From Tissierellia bacterium (GTDB taxonomy: Bacteria; Bacillota; Clostridia; Tissierellales; Tepidimicrobiaceae): DNA of 64,000 nt. The position numbers were made by a program, and so were the translations under genes. The stretch covers positions 1-64,000 of the forward strand of contig JAAYHX010000006.1 of the NCBI GenBank assembly GCA_012735215.1. The letters run 5' to 3'. This document shows, one piece after another, positions 25,271-33,907 of this stretch (its first letter is position 1; the number at the start of each line of letters is the position of its first letter). The notes under the pieces are model-generated. The model was not told the DNA's origin. It ran no database searches and saw only the letters and a program-made list of their open reading frames with translations.

Positions 25271-25861
25271 TTATTGATTCCCTAAATTCAAAATCAAAAC
25301 CACAATAGAATACAAGATAAGCAATATAAATATAAATTTTTCTCCAAAGCCATTATTCTTAACTTTTAACGGAAATGCTATATTGGTCTTAAGGGGATAG
25401 AATAGCTTGATCCCCTTTGCTGTAAAGCAATCAGTTAGTAGATGGGAAGCATATCCTATGATAAATGCTGCATCAATGGGGAATAAATCCGAGTCCATTA
25501 ATATAAGCCTTATTATAGCTGAAAACAAAAGGAAGCCTATAATGCTGTGGGTAAAGCTTCTATGACTTGAAGTTGCCAAAGCAAAAGAAAACAGTCCCAA
25601 TAGTATAAATATGGAGCTTCTATTTTGAATATATATGGATAGGAAGATAATTCCAATTATTAGGTAAAAAATAGTCTTAAAGAAGTTATTATTTATTAAT
25701 AGCAGTTTTTGATTTAGCTCTCCTTTTGGATGGTCTAAGTCAGGAGCTAAGGCACCAAGGGTAGATGCAGTAATTAGAGCAAGTTGTGCTTCTACGGGTT
25801 TTTTAAATGCTAGGGTTAATCCTATTGCCATTCCCATTGCTGTGTGTGTTTTTCCTGTCAT
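25271..25861 (-). CDS. YdjM-like membrane-bound metal-dependent hydrolase
   Basis: A 196-residue protein of the YdjM/DUF457 family, membrane-bound proteins with a histidine-rich putative phospholipase-C-like metal site. Recognised by TGKTHTAMGMAIGL at the start, LGALAPDLDHPKGE, SSHRSFTHSIIGFLLF and YASHLLTDCFTAKGIKLFYP, plus four to five hydrophobic segments. Substrate unknown. It is on the minus strand, convergent with the hydF operon; the start codon is followed by no other gene in the same direction. Confidence 0.85.
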   Translation of the reverse strand: MTGKTHTAMGMAIGLTLAFKKPVEAQLALITASTLGALAPDLDHPKGELNQKLLLINNNFFKTIFYLIIGIIFLSIYIQNRSSIFILLGLFSFALATSSHRSFTHSIIGFLLFSAIIRLILMDSDLFPIDAAFIIGYASHLLTDCFTAKGIKLFYPLKTNIAFPLKVKNNGFGEKFIFILLILYSIVVLILNLGNQ

Positions 25862-26214
25862 GGCTTCTCCCTTTCATATGTATTAGTCCCTGTAATAATT
25901 AAGTATACTTTATATCATGAAAAAGAACAAGTGTTTTCTCTGCCCCGATACAAGAATTTATATATTTCCATAATGAAATAATAAAAAAGAATAAAATTGT
26001 AAATATTAAATAGAGACTTAGGTCATATTTAGTTCAGCATTTATATTACCACTTAGAGCATATTTTTTTGTTTTTAGATAATATATCAATATTATAATTT
26101 GCTTTGAAGTTGATATACAATTCATAAGAGTATGATTAATTGCAAAACTAAAGGGTAAATTCTAAATAGGCTTTTAAGATGTAAAATTAAAATATACTGA
26201 AAGGGGTATAGGTA
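25862..26214. other. Intergenic region, 353 bases, nothing recognised
   Basis: This very AT-rich divergent gap between the YdjM-like gene and the wrbA-like gene should hold both promoters. No riboswitch, strong hairpin, repeat or coding remnant was recognised. An AAAGGGG ribosome site at its end serves the wrbA-like gene. Confidence 0.5.
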
Positions 26215-26829
26215 ATGAGCAATGTAAAAGTATCAATTATTTATTATAGTTCTACAGGTAACAACTATCAAATGGCCAAATGGGCCAAGGAAGCGGCGGA
26301 GGAATTAGGTGCTGAGGTTAGACTCAGGAAGGTAGAGGAACTTGCTCCAGAAGCAGCAATTAGTAAAAATCCATTATGGAAAAAACACTATGATGAAGCA
26401 AAAGATGTACCAGTAGCTACTTCTGAAGATTTGGATTGGGCTGATGCTATTATCTTTAGTACACCAACCCGCTTTGGAAATGTAGCTTCCCAGATGAAAC
26501 AGTTTTTAGATCTACAAGGGGGATTATGGGCACAAGGTAAACTAGTCAACAAGGTAGTGTCTGCCATGTCTTCAGCACAAAACAGCCATGGTGGTCAAGA
26601 GGCAACTGTTCTTGCCCTATACAAAACCATGTGCCACTGGGGAGCAATTATTGTGCCACCAGGATTTACAGATGCTTCAGTATTTAAAGCTGGAGGAAAC
26701 CCATATGGAACAACTGTATCTGTGGATCAAGAGGGCAAAATGGTGGAAGATGTAGAAGATGCTGTAAAACATCAAGCTAGACGAACAATAACAGTGGCAA
26801 AATGGCTAAAACAGGGCAAAGAGGAGTAG
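26215..26829 (+). CDS. wrbA: NAD(P)H:quinone oxidoreductase, WrbA family
   Basis: A 204-residue flavodoxin-like enzyme that reduces quinones by two electrons with FMN. The phosphate loop is YSSTGNNYQMA at about residues 11-21 (the usual STTG as SSTG), followed by SEDLDWADAIIFSTPTRFGNVASQMKQF, GLWAQGKLVNKV and MCHWGAIIVPPGF, all characteristic of WrbA. It is followed 30 bases later by an FMN-binding lipoprotein gene in the same direction; the two may form a small redox unit. Confidence 0.9.
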   Translation: MSNVKVSIIYYSSTGNNYQMAKWAKEAAEELGAEVRLRKVEELAPEAAISKNPLWKKHYDEAKDVPVATSEDLDWADAIIFSTPTRFGNVASQMKQFLDLQGGLWAQGKLVNKVVSAMSSAQNSHGGQEATVLALYKTMCHWGAIIVPPGFTDASVFKAGGNPYGTTVSVDQEGKMVEDVEDAVKHQARRTITVAKWLKQGKEE

Positions 26830-26859
26830 AGTGTATTATTAAATAGGGGGGATAATTAA

Positions 26860-27276
26860 GTGAAAAAAAGAACTAGACTATTATTAAGCCTGTTACTTAT
26901 TGTATCCTTAGCTTTAGCCTTGTCAGCATGTACTTCTTCTCAGGATAGTGGTAATGGGGATGCCACTTACAAGGATGGTACTTATACTGGTGAAGGAGAA
27001 CATAGGGAGCATGGTTATGAAGCAGCTGAAGTTACCATTGAGGGGGGCAAGATTACTAAGATAGTCCTTAAGAGAATGACTGCTGATGGAGAAGAAGTAA
27101 ATTATGACGAATGGACTGGAGAAGGAGACAGACCAAATCTAAAACAATTTAGAGAAGATATGGCTGAGGAAATGATTGAAAAGCAAACCTATGATGTGGA
27201 TGTTATTGCCACAGCTACTCAAACTTCAGAAGGCTGGAAACAGGCAGTAAAGAATGCTTTAGATCAAGCCAAATAA
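26860..27276 (+). CDS. FMN-binding-domain lipoprotein
   Basis: A 138-residue surface lipoprotein: signal peptide with lipobox LSAC (lipid on Cys24), then one FMN_bind-like domain with YKDGTYTGEGEHREHGYEAA and the late IATATQTSEGWKQAVKNAL. In this family FMN is bound covalently to a Thr in an S(T)GAT-type motif by ApbE; here the motif reads ATATQTS, so attachment is possible but not certain. GTG start behind AGGGGGGA. It may carry electrons outside the membrane. Confidence 0.75.
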   Translation: MKKRTRLLLSLLLIVSLALALSACTSSQDSGNGDATYKDGTYTGEGEHREHGYEAAEVTIEGGKITKIVLKRMTADGEEVNYDEWTGEGDRPNLKQFREDMAEEMIEKQTYDVDVIATATQTSEGWKQAVKNALDQAK

Positions 27277-27280
27277 TCAA

Positions 27281-27306
27281 AGGGCGGTTATAGAACCGCC
27301 TTTTTA
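27281..27306. terminator. Bidirectional terminator
   Basis: GGCGGTT (27284-27290 region) pairs with AACCGCC (27294-27300), with As on the left and Ts on the right, so it can serve both the FMN-binding lipoprotein gene and the convergent gene at 27304-27663, whose stop codon overlaps it. Confidence 0.8.
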
Positions 27307-27663
27307 CTTTAGTTCATTTGAGTTAGATTCTTCTTTTACCACTCCTCCCATTTCATTTATTATGTTTTTAACATTGTCAGCACTCATTTCATCTGTATCA
27401 ATTACCAGAGTATAGTTATAATTATTATTGCTTGCTGCTCCATCCATTTTGTTTTCACCTATTGAAGTTGAGTTGGAAATGGTAGGCGCATTTGAGGATG
27501 GTTCAGAAATACTGGTTCTAAAGGTGGTGCCAGGCAAACTGTTTACTATGTCATTGTTGGTATTATCCACATCTACATAAGCCTTGGTGATTCCCTCTGC
27601 TCTAAGCATTCTGAAGGCTTCGTTGGCTGATTTTAGATTGGGAAAAGAAGCTAGAATTCTCAT
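27304..27663 (-). CDS. Hypothetical protein, 119 residues
   Basis: No family name can be given. The protein begins RILASFPNLKSANEAFRMLRAEGITKAYVDVD and ends YTLVIDTDEMSADNVKNIINEMGGVV; the two ends look like halves of a ferredoxin-like (ACT or general-stress YflT-like) fold joined by a Ser/Asn-rich linker. The ATG at 27663 has AAAGGAGG 7 bases upstream. It is convergent with the FMN-binding lipoprotein gene and divergent from cwlD. Confidence 0.65.
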   Translation of the reverse strand: MRILASFPNLKSANEAFRMLRAEGITKAYVDVDNTNNDIVNSLPGTTFRTSISEPSSNAPTISNSTSIGENKMDGAASNNNYNYTLVIDTDEMSADNVKNIINEMGGVVKEESNSNELK

Positions 27664-27805
27664 CAAATTCCTCCTTTTCAATTTCTATTATGTATATAGT
27701 ATTTGTAATTTAGTAAAATATATTTAGACTAGTATCCTATTCTATAGTCCTTTTAAATTGCATATAATTATATAGATTGGAACTTTATATTTTAAAGGTG
27801 AAAAA

Positions 27806-28540
27806 ATGAAGAGAAAGCCTAAAGTTCATCTAGTCTTTATAAGTAATAAAAGAATAATATTGGCAATAATAATACTGGCCCTACTGATAGGAACCTTAGT
27901 TAACTATAGTTATTCTAGAGGCTTCAGCATTTTCAACTTTCTTGAGCATGATGTGATAGTAGTGGATCCGGGCCATGGAGGGATAGATGGAGGAACTGGA
28001 AACAAAAACGATGTACTTGAAAAGGACGTAAATCTTGATATAGCCTTGAAGTTAAAGAAGGAACTGCTGATAGAAGGCTTTAAGGTGGTTCTTACAAGAG
28101 AACAGGATGTATCCCTAGAAGGTCTTAGCAACATAAAAGCCTCTAGATATAGAAGGGATTTAGATGCCAGAAAGAACATAATAAATGGAAATGATCCAGT
28201 AGCTTTTGTAAGCATTCATTGTAACTCAAGTACTAGCACTGTTGCTAAAGGTATTAAGATATACCACTATCCAGATTCCATAGAAGGAGAAAAGTTAGCC
28301 AAGTGCATATCTGAGGAAGTGGATGAGATAATATATAGAGAATATTTAAATGAAGATAACCTAAGATCAGAAGTGCTATCAGAGGATTTTTATATACTCA
28401 GGGAACCTGACTATACAGGAGTCCTTATAGAAGTGGGTTTTTTGACCAACCCGGAAGAAAAGAAGTTGCTTGTAGATGAAGAATATCAGCAGATTATAGC
28501 TAGAGCTATAAAAAAGGGAATACTTAAATATTTAAAATAG
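27806..28540 (+). CDS. cwlD: N-acetylmuramoyl-L-alanine amidase CwlD
   Basis: A 244-residue protein with an N-terminal membrane anchor (about residues 17-33) and an Amidase_3 zinc hydrolase domain. Zinc ligands are His57 in DPGHGG, Glu72 in LEKDVN and the His in SIHCNSS; the catalytic Glu is in LIEVGFLTN. The size and anchor match CwlD, which removes the peptide from muramic acid so that muramic-delta-lactam can form in spore cortex; germination depends on it. It is monocistronic, with a terminator at its stop. Confidence 0.88.
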   Translation: MKRKPKVHLVFISNKRIILAIIILALLIGTLVNYSYSRGFSIFNFLEHDVIVVDPGHGGIDGGTGNKNDVLEKDVNLDIALKLKKELLIEGFKVVLTREQDVSLEGLSNIKASRYRRDLDARKNIINGNDPVAFVSIHCNSSTSTVAKGIKIYHYPDSIEGEKLAKCISEEVDEIIYREYLNEDNLRSEVLSEDFYILREPDYTGVLIEVGFLTNPEEKKLLVDEEYQQIIARAIKKGILKYLK

Positions 28541-28570
28541 CTATGAAGACAACTGCTTCATAGCTATTTT
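28534..28570 (+). terminator. Rho-independent terminator behind cwlD
   Basis: AAAATAGCTATGAAG (28534-28548) pairs perfectly with CTTCATAGCTATTTT (28556-28570). The left arm includes the cwlD stop codon. Confidence 0.85.
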
Positions 28571-28755
28571 GTTATGATAATCTTAATAGTTATAAATCAC
28601 AAGGAGATTAACTAGCCTAAGAATATTCAATAATTATGATATAATGATTTAAGGTGTAGAAGTGAAGCATGTATATGAATAGAGATGAAACAATAGTACA
28701 TTGGGAACAAGTGGGGAAGATAAAATAGAGTAAGTGATATGAGGAGGTAATTGTA

Positions 28756-30360
28756 ATGGATTTTGATTTGCTAAGATATAAATATCCATCCCAGAGGATG
28801 GTTACCCTTGGCAATAGAGGTATGGTTGCCACATCCCAGTATCTAGCTGCAAATGCAGGTCTGGATATGCTAAAAGGAGGAGGCAATGCCATTGACGCTG
28901 CTATTGCTACTGCTGCCTGTCTTACTGTTGTGGAGCCTACTTCCAACGGCATAGGAGGAGATGCCTTTGCCTTAGTATGGCATGAAGGCAAACTTTTTGG
29001 ATTAAACTCCTGTGGACATGCCCCCGAAGGCATATCCCTTCAAGCTTTAGAAAGGGAAGGGCTTAAGGAAATACCCAAGTATGGATGGATTCCTGTGACG
29101 GTTCCCGGTGCCGTAGCAGCTTGGAGGGAACTATCAGATAAATTTGGTAAACTACCTTTCTCCCAATTACTAGAACCTGCCATAGACTATGCTCTTAATG
29201 GTTTTCCAGTTTCTCCAGTGGTAGCTTATTATTGGCAGGAGGCAGCTAATAAATATGCTAAGGAGCTAAAGGATGAAAAGTTTAAGTACTGGTTTGAAAC
29301 CTTTACTAAGAATGGAGTGGCACCAAAAGCAGGAGATATATGGTATTTACCAGATCATGGACATACCCTAAAGGAAATAGCCCATACAAAAGGCCAATCC
29401 TTTTACAGGGGAGATATTGCTGATAGGATAGATAAGTTTTCAAGGGAAACTGGTGGATATATAAGAAAGAAGGATTTAGAAGATTACAAGCCTAAATGGG
29501 TAGAGCCTATATCAGTCAACTATAGAGGCTATAATATATGGGAGATACCACCTAATAACCAAGGAATAGTGGCCCTTATAGCCCTAAATATATTAAAGGA
29601 GTTTGAGTTTACGAATAGGGAGGATCCTATAACCTTCCATAGACAAATTGAAGCCATAAAGCTTGCCTTTGCTGATGCTAAAAGGTATGTGACAGAAGAA
29701 GATAGAATGGAGGTAAAGGTAAAGGCCTTGCTTTCAGATGATTATGGAAAGGAAAGGGCAAAGCTTATAGGAGATGAAGCCATGCTTCCAACACACGGGA
29801 AGCCTGATCAGGGAGGCACTGTTTACCTAGCTACTGCTGATGGAGAAGGGAATATGGTTTCCTTTATACAGAGCAATTACATGGGATTTGGCTCAGGCCT
29901 AGTGATTCCAGGAACAGGGATTGCCCTACATAATAGAGGGCACAACTTTACCTTGGATCCAAACCATGTGAACTGTATAGAAGCAGGCAAAAGGCCCTAT
30001 CACACTATAATGCCTGGATTTATAACCAAGGATAATAAAGCGGTAGGACCCTTCGGCGTCATGGGAGCCTTTATGCAGCCACAGGGACATGTTCAGGTAG
30101 CCATGAACATGATAGACTTCAATTTAAATCCTCAGGAAGCTTTAGATGCCTTTAGATGGCAGTGGGTAGAAGGGAAACGAGTGTATATAGAACCAGAGTT
30201 TCCAGCACATATGGGTAAGAAGCTGGAAAGCATGGGGCATGAGATCGGCCCTAGTTTGGATTATGGAAGCTTTGGCAGGGGGCAGATAATTATAAGAAGG
30301 GATGGGGCTTTAATAGGAGCCACAGACAAGAGGGCAGACAGTAGTGTGGCCGTCTGGTAA
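28756..30360 (+). CDS. Gamma-glutamyltransferase family protein (YwrD-like)
   Basis: A 534-residue Ntn-hydrolase of the gamma-glutamyltranspeptidase family, which normally splits itself before a catalytic Thr. Recognised by MLKGGGNAIDAAIATAACL, PTSNGIGGDAFA, and the small-subunit start DQGGTVYLATADGEGNMVS with Thr as the likely nucleophile, followed by GFGSGLVIPGTGIALHNRG and RPYHTIMP. There is no signal peptide, so it should be cytoplasmic, like Bacillus YwrD. It may hydrolyse gamma-glutamyl or related amide compounds. Confidence 0.88.
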   Translation: MDFDLLRYKYPSQRMVTLGNRGMVATSQYLAANAGLDMLKGGGNAIDAAIATAACLTVVEPTSNGIGGDAFALVWHEGKLFGLNSCGHAPEGISLQALEREGLKEIPKYGWIPVTVPGAVAAWRELSDKFGKLPFSQLLEPAIDYALNGFPVSPVVAYYWQEAANKYAKELKDEKFKYWFETFTKNGVAPKAGDIWYLPDHGHTLKEIAHTKGQSFYRGDIADRIDKFSRETGGYIRKKDLEDYKPKWVEPISVNYRGYNIWEIPPNNQGIVALIALNILKEFEFTNREDPITFHRQIEAIKLAFADAKRYVTEEDRMEVKVKALLSDDYGKERAKLIGDEAMLPTHGKPDQGGTVYLATADGEGNMVSFIQSNYMGFGSGLVIPGTGIALHNRGHNFTLDPNHVNCIEAGKRPYHTIMPGFITKDNKAVGPFGVMGAFMQPQGHVQVAMNMIDFNLNPQEALDAFRWQWVEGKRVYIEPEFPAHMGKKLESMGHEIGPSLDYGSFGRGQIIIRRDGALIGATDKRADSSVAVW

Positions 30361-30372
30361 TAGGTGTATATG

Positions 30373-30407
30373 AATCCATAGCAAATATTATTGTTATGGA
30401 TTTTTTT
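30373..30407 (+). terminator. Rho-independent terminator
   Basis: AATCCATA (30373-30380) pairs with TATGGATT (30395-30402), extended by a GCAA/TTGT pairing, with a seven-T run. The rest of the gap to 30707 shows no recognisable gene, only short AT-rich frames. Confidence 0.8.
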
Positions 30408-30707
30408 GTTTAAGATAAAAAATAAGGGGGTAAGATTTATTATACCAAGCACCTTTGCAAAAATCTTTCAACTCATCATCATGTATTCCTGTTTATTCAG
30501 CCTACAATTCTCAATATTACCTTCTTTAGAATTCAAGGATCATTTCCAGAAAGAATTGGTATCCTTTATTATATAACAATCATGATATTAAATTTCCACT
30601 ATAGCTAATAAGATAATAGAAACTTTACTGTATAGGATGAAGCATATATATCCAAGTTGAAATATGATTTACTTGTTATTCTTCAAAAAATTGGAGGATG
30701 TGATAAA

Positions 30708-30947
30708 ATGCAAAAGGCAAGTGTATATAAGAAAATGAAAAGTGCTAATGACAAAAAGTCAAAAGGTCCTGAAGAAGGACCGGCCCAAAGAAAAATGACC
30801 TATTTGCTTTATGAAATAGAGGCCTTAAGGGATGACTTAAATAATAAAATTGCCCAAAGTACAGATGGTTTAACCAGTAAGGAGATAGTGAAGTTGAGCC
30901 AGAGATTGGACCAGTTAATAGCTAGGTATTTGATACATAATGGGTAG
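30708..30947 (+). CDS. Spo0E-like sporulation phosphatase
   Basis: A 79-residue protein whose C-terminus carries the Spo0E-family motif SQRLDQLIARY (S-Q-x-L-D) preceded by the helix YEIEALRDDLNNKI. Spo0E-type proteins dephosphorylate Spo0A~P and delay sporulation. The ATG at 30708 has TTGGAGG upstream. The charged N-terminal 25 residues are unlike most family members. It is monocistronic, ended by the terminator at 30991-31040. Confidence 0.8.
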   Translation: MQKASVYKKMKSANDKKSKGPEEGPAQRKMTYLLYEIEALRDDLNNKIAQSTDGLTSKEIVKLSQRLDQLIARYLIHNG

Positions 30948-30990
30948 ATGGAGTCAGCTTAAATAAAGTAAAATAGCATAAAGAATCTTT

Positions 30991-31040
30991 AAGTCGTCAA
31001 TACTGAAAGGAATTAAGATCAAGTATTGACGACTTTTTTT
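30991..31040 (+). terminator. Strong terminator before the CRISPR type III operon
   Basis: AAGTCGTCAATACT (30991-31004) pairs perfectly with AGTATTGACGACTT (31022-31035), followed by Ts. It isolates the cas operon from upstream transcription. The inverted repeat is single, not part of an array. Confidence 0.88.
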
Positions 31041-31176
31041 GCTTAAAAATCCTGATTAATTAATATTGTATAAAAAGCATTCCTAAAAAAGAGGATTTTT
31101 GTCATTTGATGAAGAAGATAAATAGGGGACTTAGAATAATGCTATATTTTACAAACAAGTAAAAGGAGTGCTTTTA

Positions 31177-32121
31177 TTGCAGAACATAAAATATACTGAA
31201 CTAGTATTTAAGCTTAAATTCCTGGAAAACACTTTCCTGCCCAAGCATAAAGTATTAATGCTAAACGGTGCATTGTTGAAGGTCCTATTAAATCTCTACT
31301 GTATAAATGATAAAGAGTGCAGTACTTGTAAGATATTCTCCAGATGTTTTATTCAAAAACTATTGGGCAATAGATACCAAGCAAACAAGCCCCTCATATT
31401 ACAAAGCTCAAGTATTCAGCCCTATTATCTGATTGAATGTAACCATAAGGGGACAAGCTTCAATCAAGATCAAGAGTTGATTTTTAAAATTAGGTTGTTG
31501 GATAAGGCTATTGATTATGTAAGTCAGTTCATATATGTCTTTGAACAATTGAGCAATATTGGAATAGGCAAGAACAGATCCAAATATCAATTGATAGGCA
31601 TTTACAACAATAAAAAAATGCCAATATTTGAAGATGGAATTTTTTTTGAAGATAACATATCTATCGAGTATATCTGGGATTATATTGGCCATAGAAGATC
31701 ACCTGTAGGGGATAGGGTAACTTTAGTATTTGTTACTCCTTTTGTGATGAGCAATATAAGCCTTAATCCCCTTATTAATATGCACAATTTTTGCTATTCT
31801 ATTGAGAATAGATTTAAGAGTCTAAACATATTAGAAGAAGAGGACGTGAGGCTGTTAGCTGCCTTTGAGGCAGACAACATAATAAATAATTATGATTTAA
31901 ATATAATAAAGAGTCAGTATCCTATGGAAAAATTACAGAAGAGGAAGGTCATCATTGGATACAAGGGGAAAATAGATTTTATCTTAAAAAGGCAGGACTT
32001 CATAGACTATCTAATAGCTTGTGAAAAACTATCTATAGGAAGTCATATTTTACTAGGCTATGGCAGATTTATAATAAAAGGAGGGCAGCCAAATGCTACA
32101 ACCAGTGCCAATACAGATTGA
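31177..32121 (+). CDS. cas6: CRISPR pre-crRNA endoribonuclease Cas6
   Basis: A 314-residue RAMP-fold protein, called Cas6 from the C-terminal glycine-rich loop SHILLGYGRFII, from the family-typical layout with two ferredoxin-like halves, and from its place ahead of cas10. Cas6 cuts CRISPR repeat RNA into crRNAs. The N-terminal half has a cysteine cluster (CSTCKIFSRC) that could bind zinc. The TTG at 31177 is chosen because AAGGAG lies 8 bases upstream. It overlaps cas10 by 29 bases and is the first gene of a ten-gene operon. Its active-site residues cannot be assigned by eye. Confidence 0.82.
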   Translation: MQNIKYTELVFKLKFLENTFLPKHKVLMLNGALLKVLLNLYCINDKECSTCKIFSRCFIQKLLGNRYQANKPLILQSSSIQPYYLIECNHKGTSFNQDQELIFKIRLLDKAIDYVSQFIYVFEQLSNIGIGKNRSKYQLIGIYNNKKMPIFEDGIFFEDNISIEYIWDYIGHRRSPVGDRVTLVFVTPFVMSNISLNPLINMHNFCYSIENRFKSLNILEEEDVRLLAAFEADNIINNYDLNIIKSQYPMEKLQKRKVIIGYKGKIDFILKRQDFIDYLIACEKLSIGSHILLGYGRFIIKGGQPNATTSANTD

Positions 32122-33907
32122 AGACTACAAAAAACTTTTAGAAGAAATAAGAAATAGAATAAAAGAAAAGGATGATATAAGCAAGATATTTGATGAATAT
32201 GATGATAAACCCTATTATTTTATGAAAGATGGAAAACCCTTAATAGAAAACCATCTGCTTATTTCCATAAAAGATGCAGCCTCTTTTTATGTATTGCTTG
32301 ACTATCTGTTAGCAGAAGATAAAGAAGGCTTTGACAGGGATAGTAGCTACAGGTCCTTTGTTGAGGGAGACAAGGAGACAATAAATAGCCTCTTGTTTTC
32401 TATTTCACAGGGGCAGTCGGTTCAGCTTCATGAGGATATACAAGTGGATTTTATCAAAGGTTCTCTTTATAAGATAAAAAAGTATTTTCTTGAAAACAAT
32501 AAGATTAAGGATATAAGAGGAGCCAGTGCTATTTTGGACTACTTGAATACTGAAGTTACACTAGAGTATTTGGATGACAAGTATATAAGAGAATGTGCTA
32601 TTTACTGTGGTGGAGGTAATGTGCTTATAATAGCTCCAGCAGGACAAGGATCGCAAATATGTGAAGATCTTGAAAGGCTCTATAGGGACATCTCTCTGAC
32701 TGCTAAAAATGCCTTTGAATCCATTACTTGCTCTATCAATAAGATAGCAGCAAACTATAATGAAGTTCAAAGGGAGTTGACAGATAAGCTGGAAGAGAGG
32801 AAGAAGGTTAAACTATATGAGATCAATCCAGATAATGATATAGATGGGATCGAGATAAGAGGTAAGATCTTTAAATTTGAAGGGAAATACCATGAAGGAG
32901 GACAAGTATGCCAGCTATGTGGTATTAGGGATGGAAAGTATGAGATACCCTCACCTGAAGGCGAAATAGCCACTTGTCCATCCTGCTTGAGGAAAAACAG
33001 GGTTGGTAAGGATAAGGCTATCTTTTACGATGAATTTGAATCGAGTGAAAAGGTCAAGATGAAAAGAAAAGAGGAAATAGAAAGTATAAATGATATAGCT
33101 GATTCTAAAGGATATGTAGCATTAATCTATGCAGATGGAAACAACCTAGGTAATGTTATAAAAAATATTAAAACCCCCTTCCAGCATATGTACTTTAGCA
33201 GGAAGTTAGAAAGCACAACAAAGCAATCTGTTTACAGTTCCTTGTATGAGGTGATGAAGGAAGATGCAGTATTTGAAGCCATATGCTTAGGAGGAGATGA
33301 TCTGCTTATAGTTGTTCCTGCTGATGTGAGCCTTGATATAACAAATGGCATAATAGATAAGTTTGATAAAGCTTTTGACTATCAAATTACCATCTCAGCA
33401 GGCATCTGTATAGCAAAATCTACAACTCCAATTCAAAATATGCTAACTATAAGTCAGGATTGTTTAAAGAGTGCCAAAAGATATGAGAAGAGAATAGATG
33501 ACAATTGCGGAACCTTAGATGTGATCGCAATTGGTAGTAACTCATATATGGAATTGGAAAAGAGAGGAACTACCCTGTTTCCAATGACTAATAAGAGGGC
33601 AAAAGCAGTAATCAAAGTTATAAAAGAAATGAAGAAATGCAAAGAGATAAGTAAAAATCAACTATATAAGCTAAAATATGCAGCAAACCATATGTCTGTT
33701 AACGAATTCCAATTGTTCTATCCATATCAGATGGCTAAGCTGAATTCAAGATTATACACAGAATACATCAGCAAAATATTTGACTTTGAGGATTCTTCCT
33801 TTTCAGGGCTAGTAAGAATAGGTGATAAGCTAATATCTCCTTGGAATGACATAGTGTTATTGTGGGACTACTCAGGAGGTGGAAAGAATGAAACAGGCAC
33901 TCTATAG
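32093..33907 (+). CDS. cas10: Type III CRISPR Cas10, cyclase-competent, without HD domain
   Basis: A 604-residue large subunit. The first palm domain is degenerate (IYCGGGNVLIIAP); a zinc finger follows (C273/C276 and C295/C298); the second palm has YADGNNLG and an intact GGDD at 400-403, the site that makes cyclic oligoadenylate when target RNA is bound. The N-terminus starts directly with helical, non-HD sequence, so there is no HD DNase. Cas10 without HD but with GGDD is typical of subtype III-D. It overlaps both neighbours and must be cotranscribed with them. Confidence 0.93.
   Translation: MLQPVPIQIEDYKKLLEEIRNRIKEKDDISKIFDEYDDKPYYFMKDGKPLIENHLLISIKDAASFYVLLDYLLAEDKEGFDRDSSYRSFVEGDKETINSLLFSISQGQSVQLHEDIQVDFIKGSLYKIKKYFLENNKIKDIRGASAILDYLNTEVTLEYLDDKYIRECAIYCGGGNVLIIAPAGQGSQICEDLERLYRDISLTAKNAFESITCSINKIAANYNEVQRELTDKLEERKKVKLYEINPDNDIDGIEIRGKIFKFEGKYHEGGQVCQLCGIRDGKYEIPSPEGEIATCPSCLRKNRVGKDKAIFYDEFESSEKVKMKRKEEIESINDIADSKGYVALIYADGNNLGNVIKNIKTPFQHMYFSRKLESTTKQSVYSSLYEVMKEDAVFEAICLGGDDLLIVVPADVSLDITNGIIDKFDKAFDYQITISAGICIAKSTTPIQNMLTISQDCLKSAKRYEKRIDDNCGTLDVIAIGSNSYMELEKRGTTLFPMTNKRAKAVIKVIKEMKKCKEISKNQLYKLKYAANHMSVNEFQLFYPYQMAKLNSRLYTEYISKIFDFEDSSFSGLVRIGDKLISPWNDIVLLWDYSGGGKNETGTL

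Noticed and set aside
30391-30576. Plus-strand frame of 61 codons behind the gamma-glutamyltransferase gene
   Set aside because: It begins inside the terminator, lacks a ribosome site and has AT-driven composition (Phe, Ile, Leu).
30991-31040. Inverted repeat before cas6 read as a CRISPR repeat unit
   Set aside because: It occurs once, has perfect arms with a T-run, and has no direct copies at regular spacing. It is a terminator.
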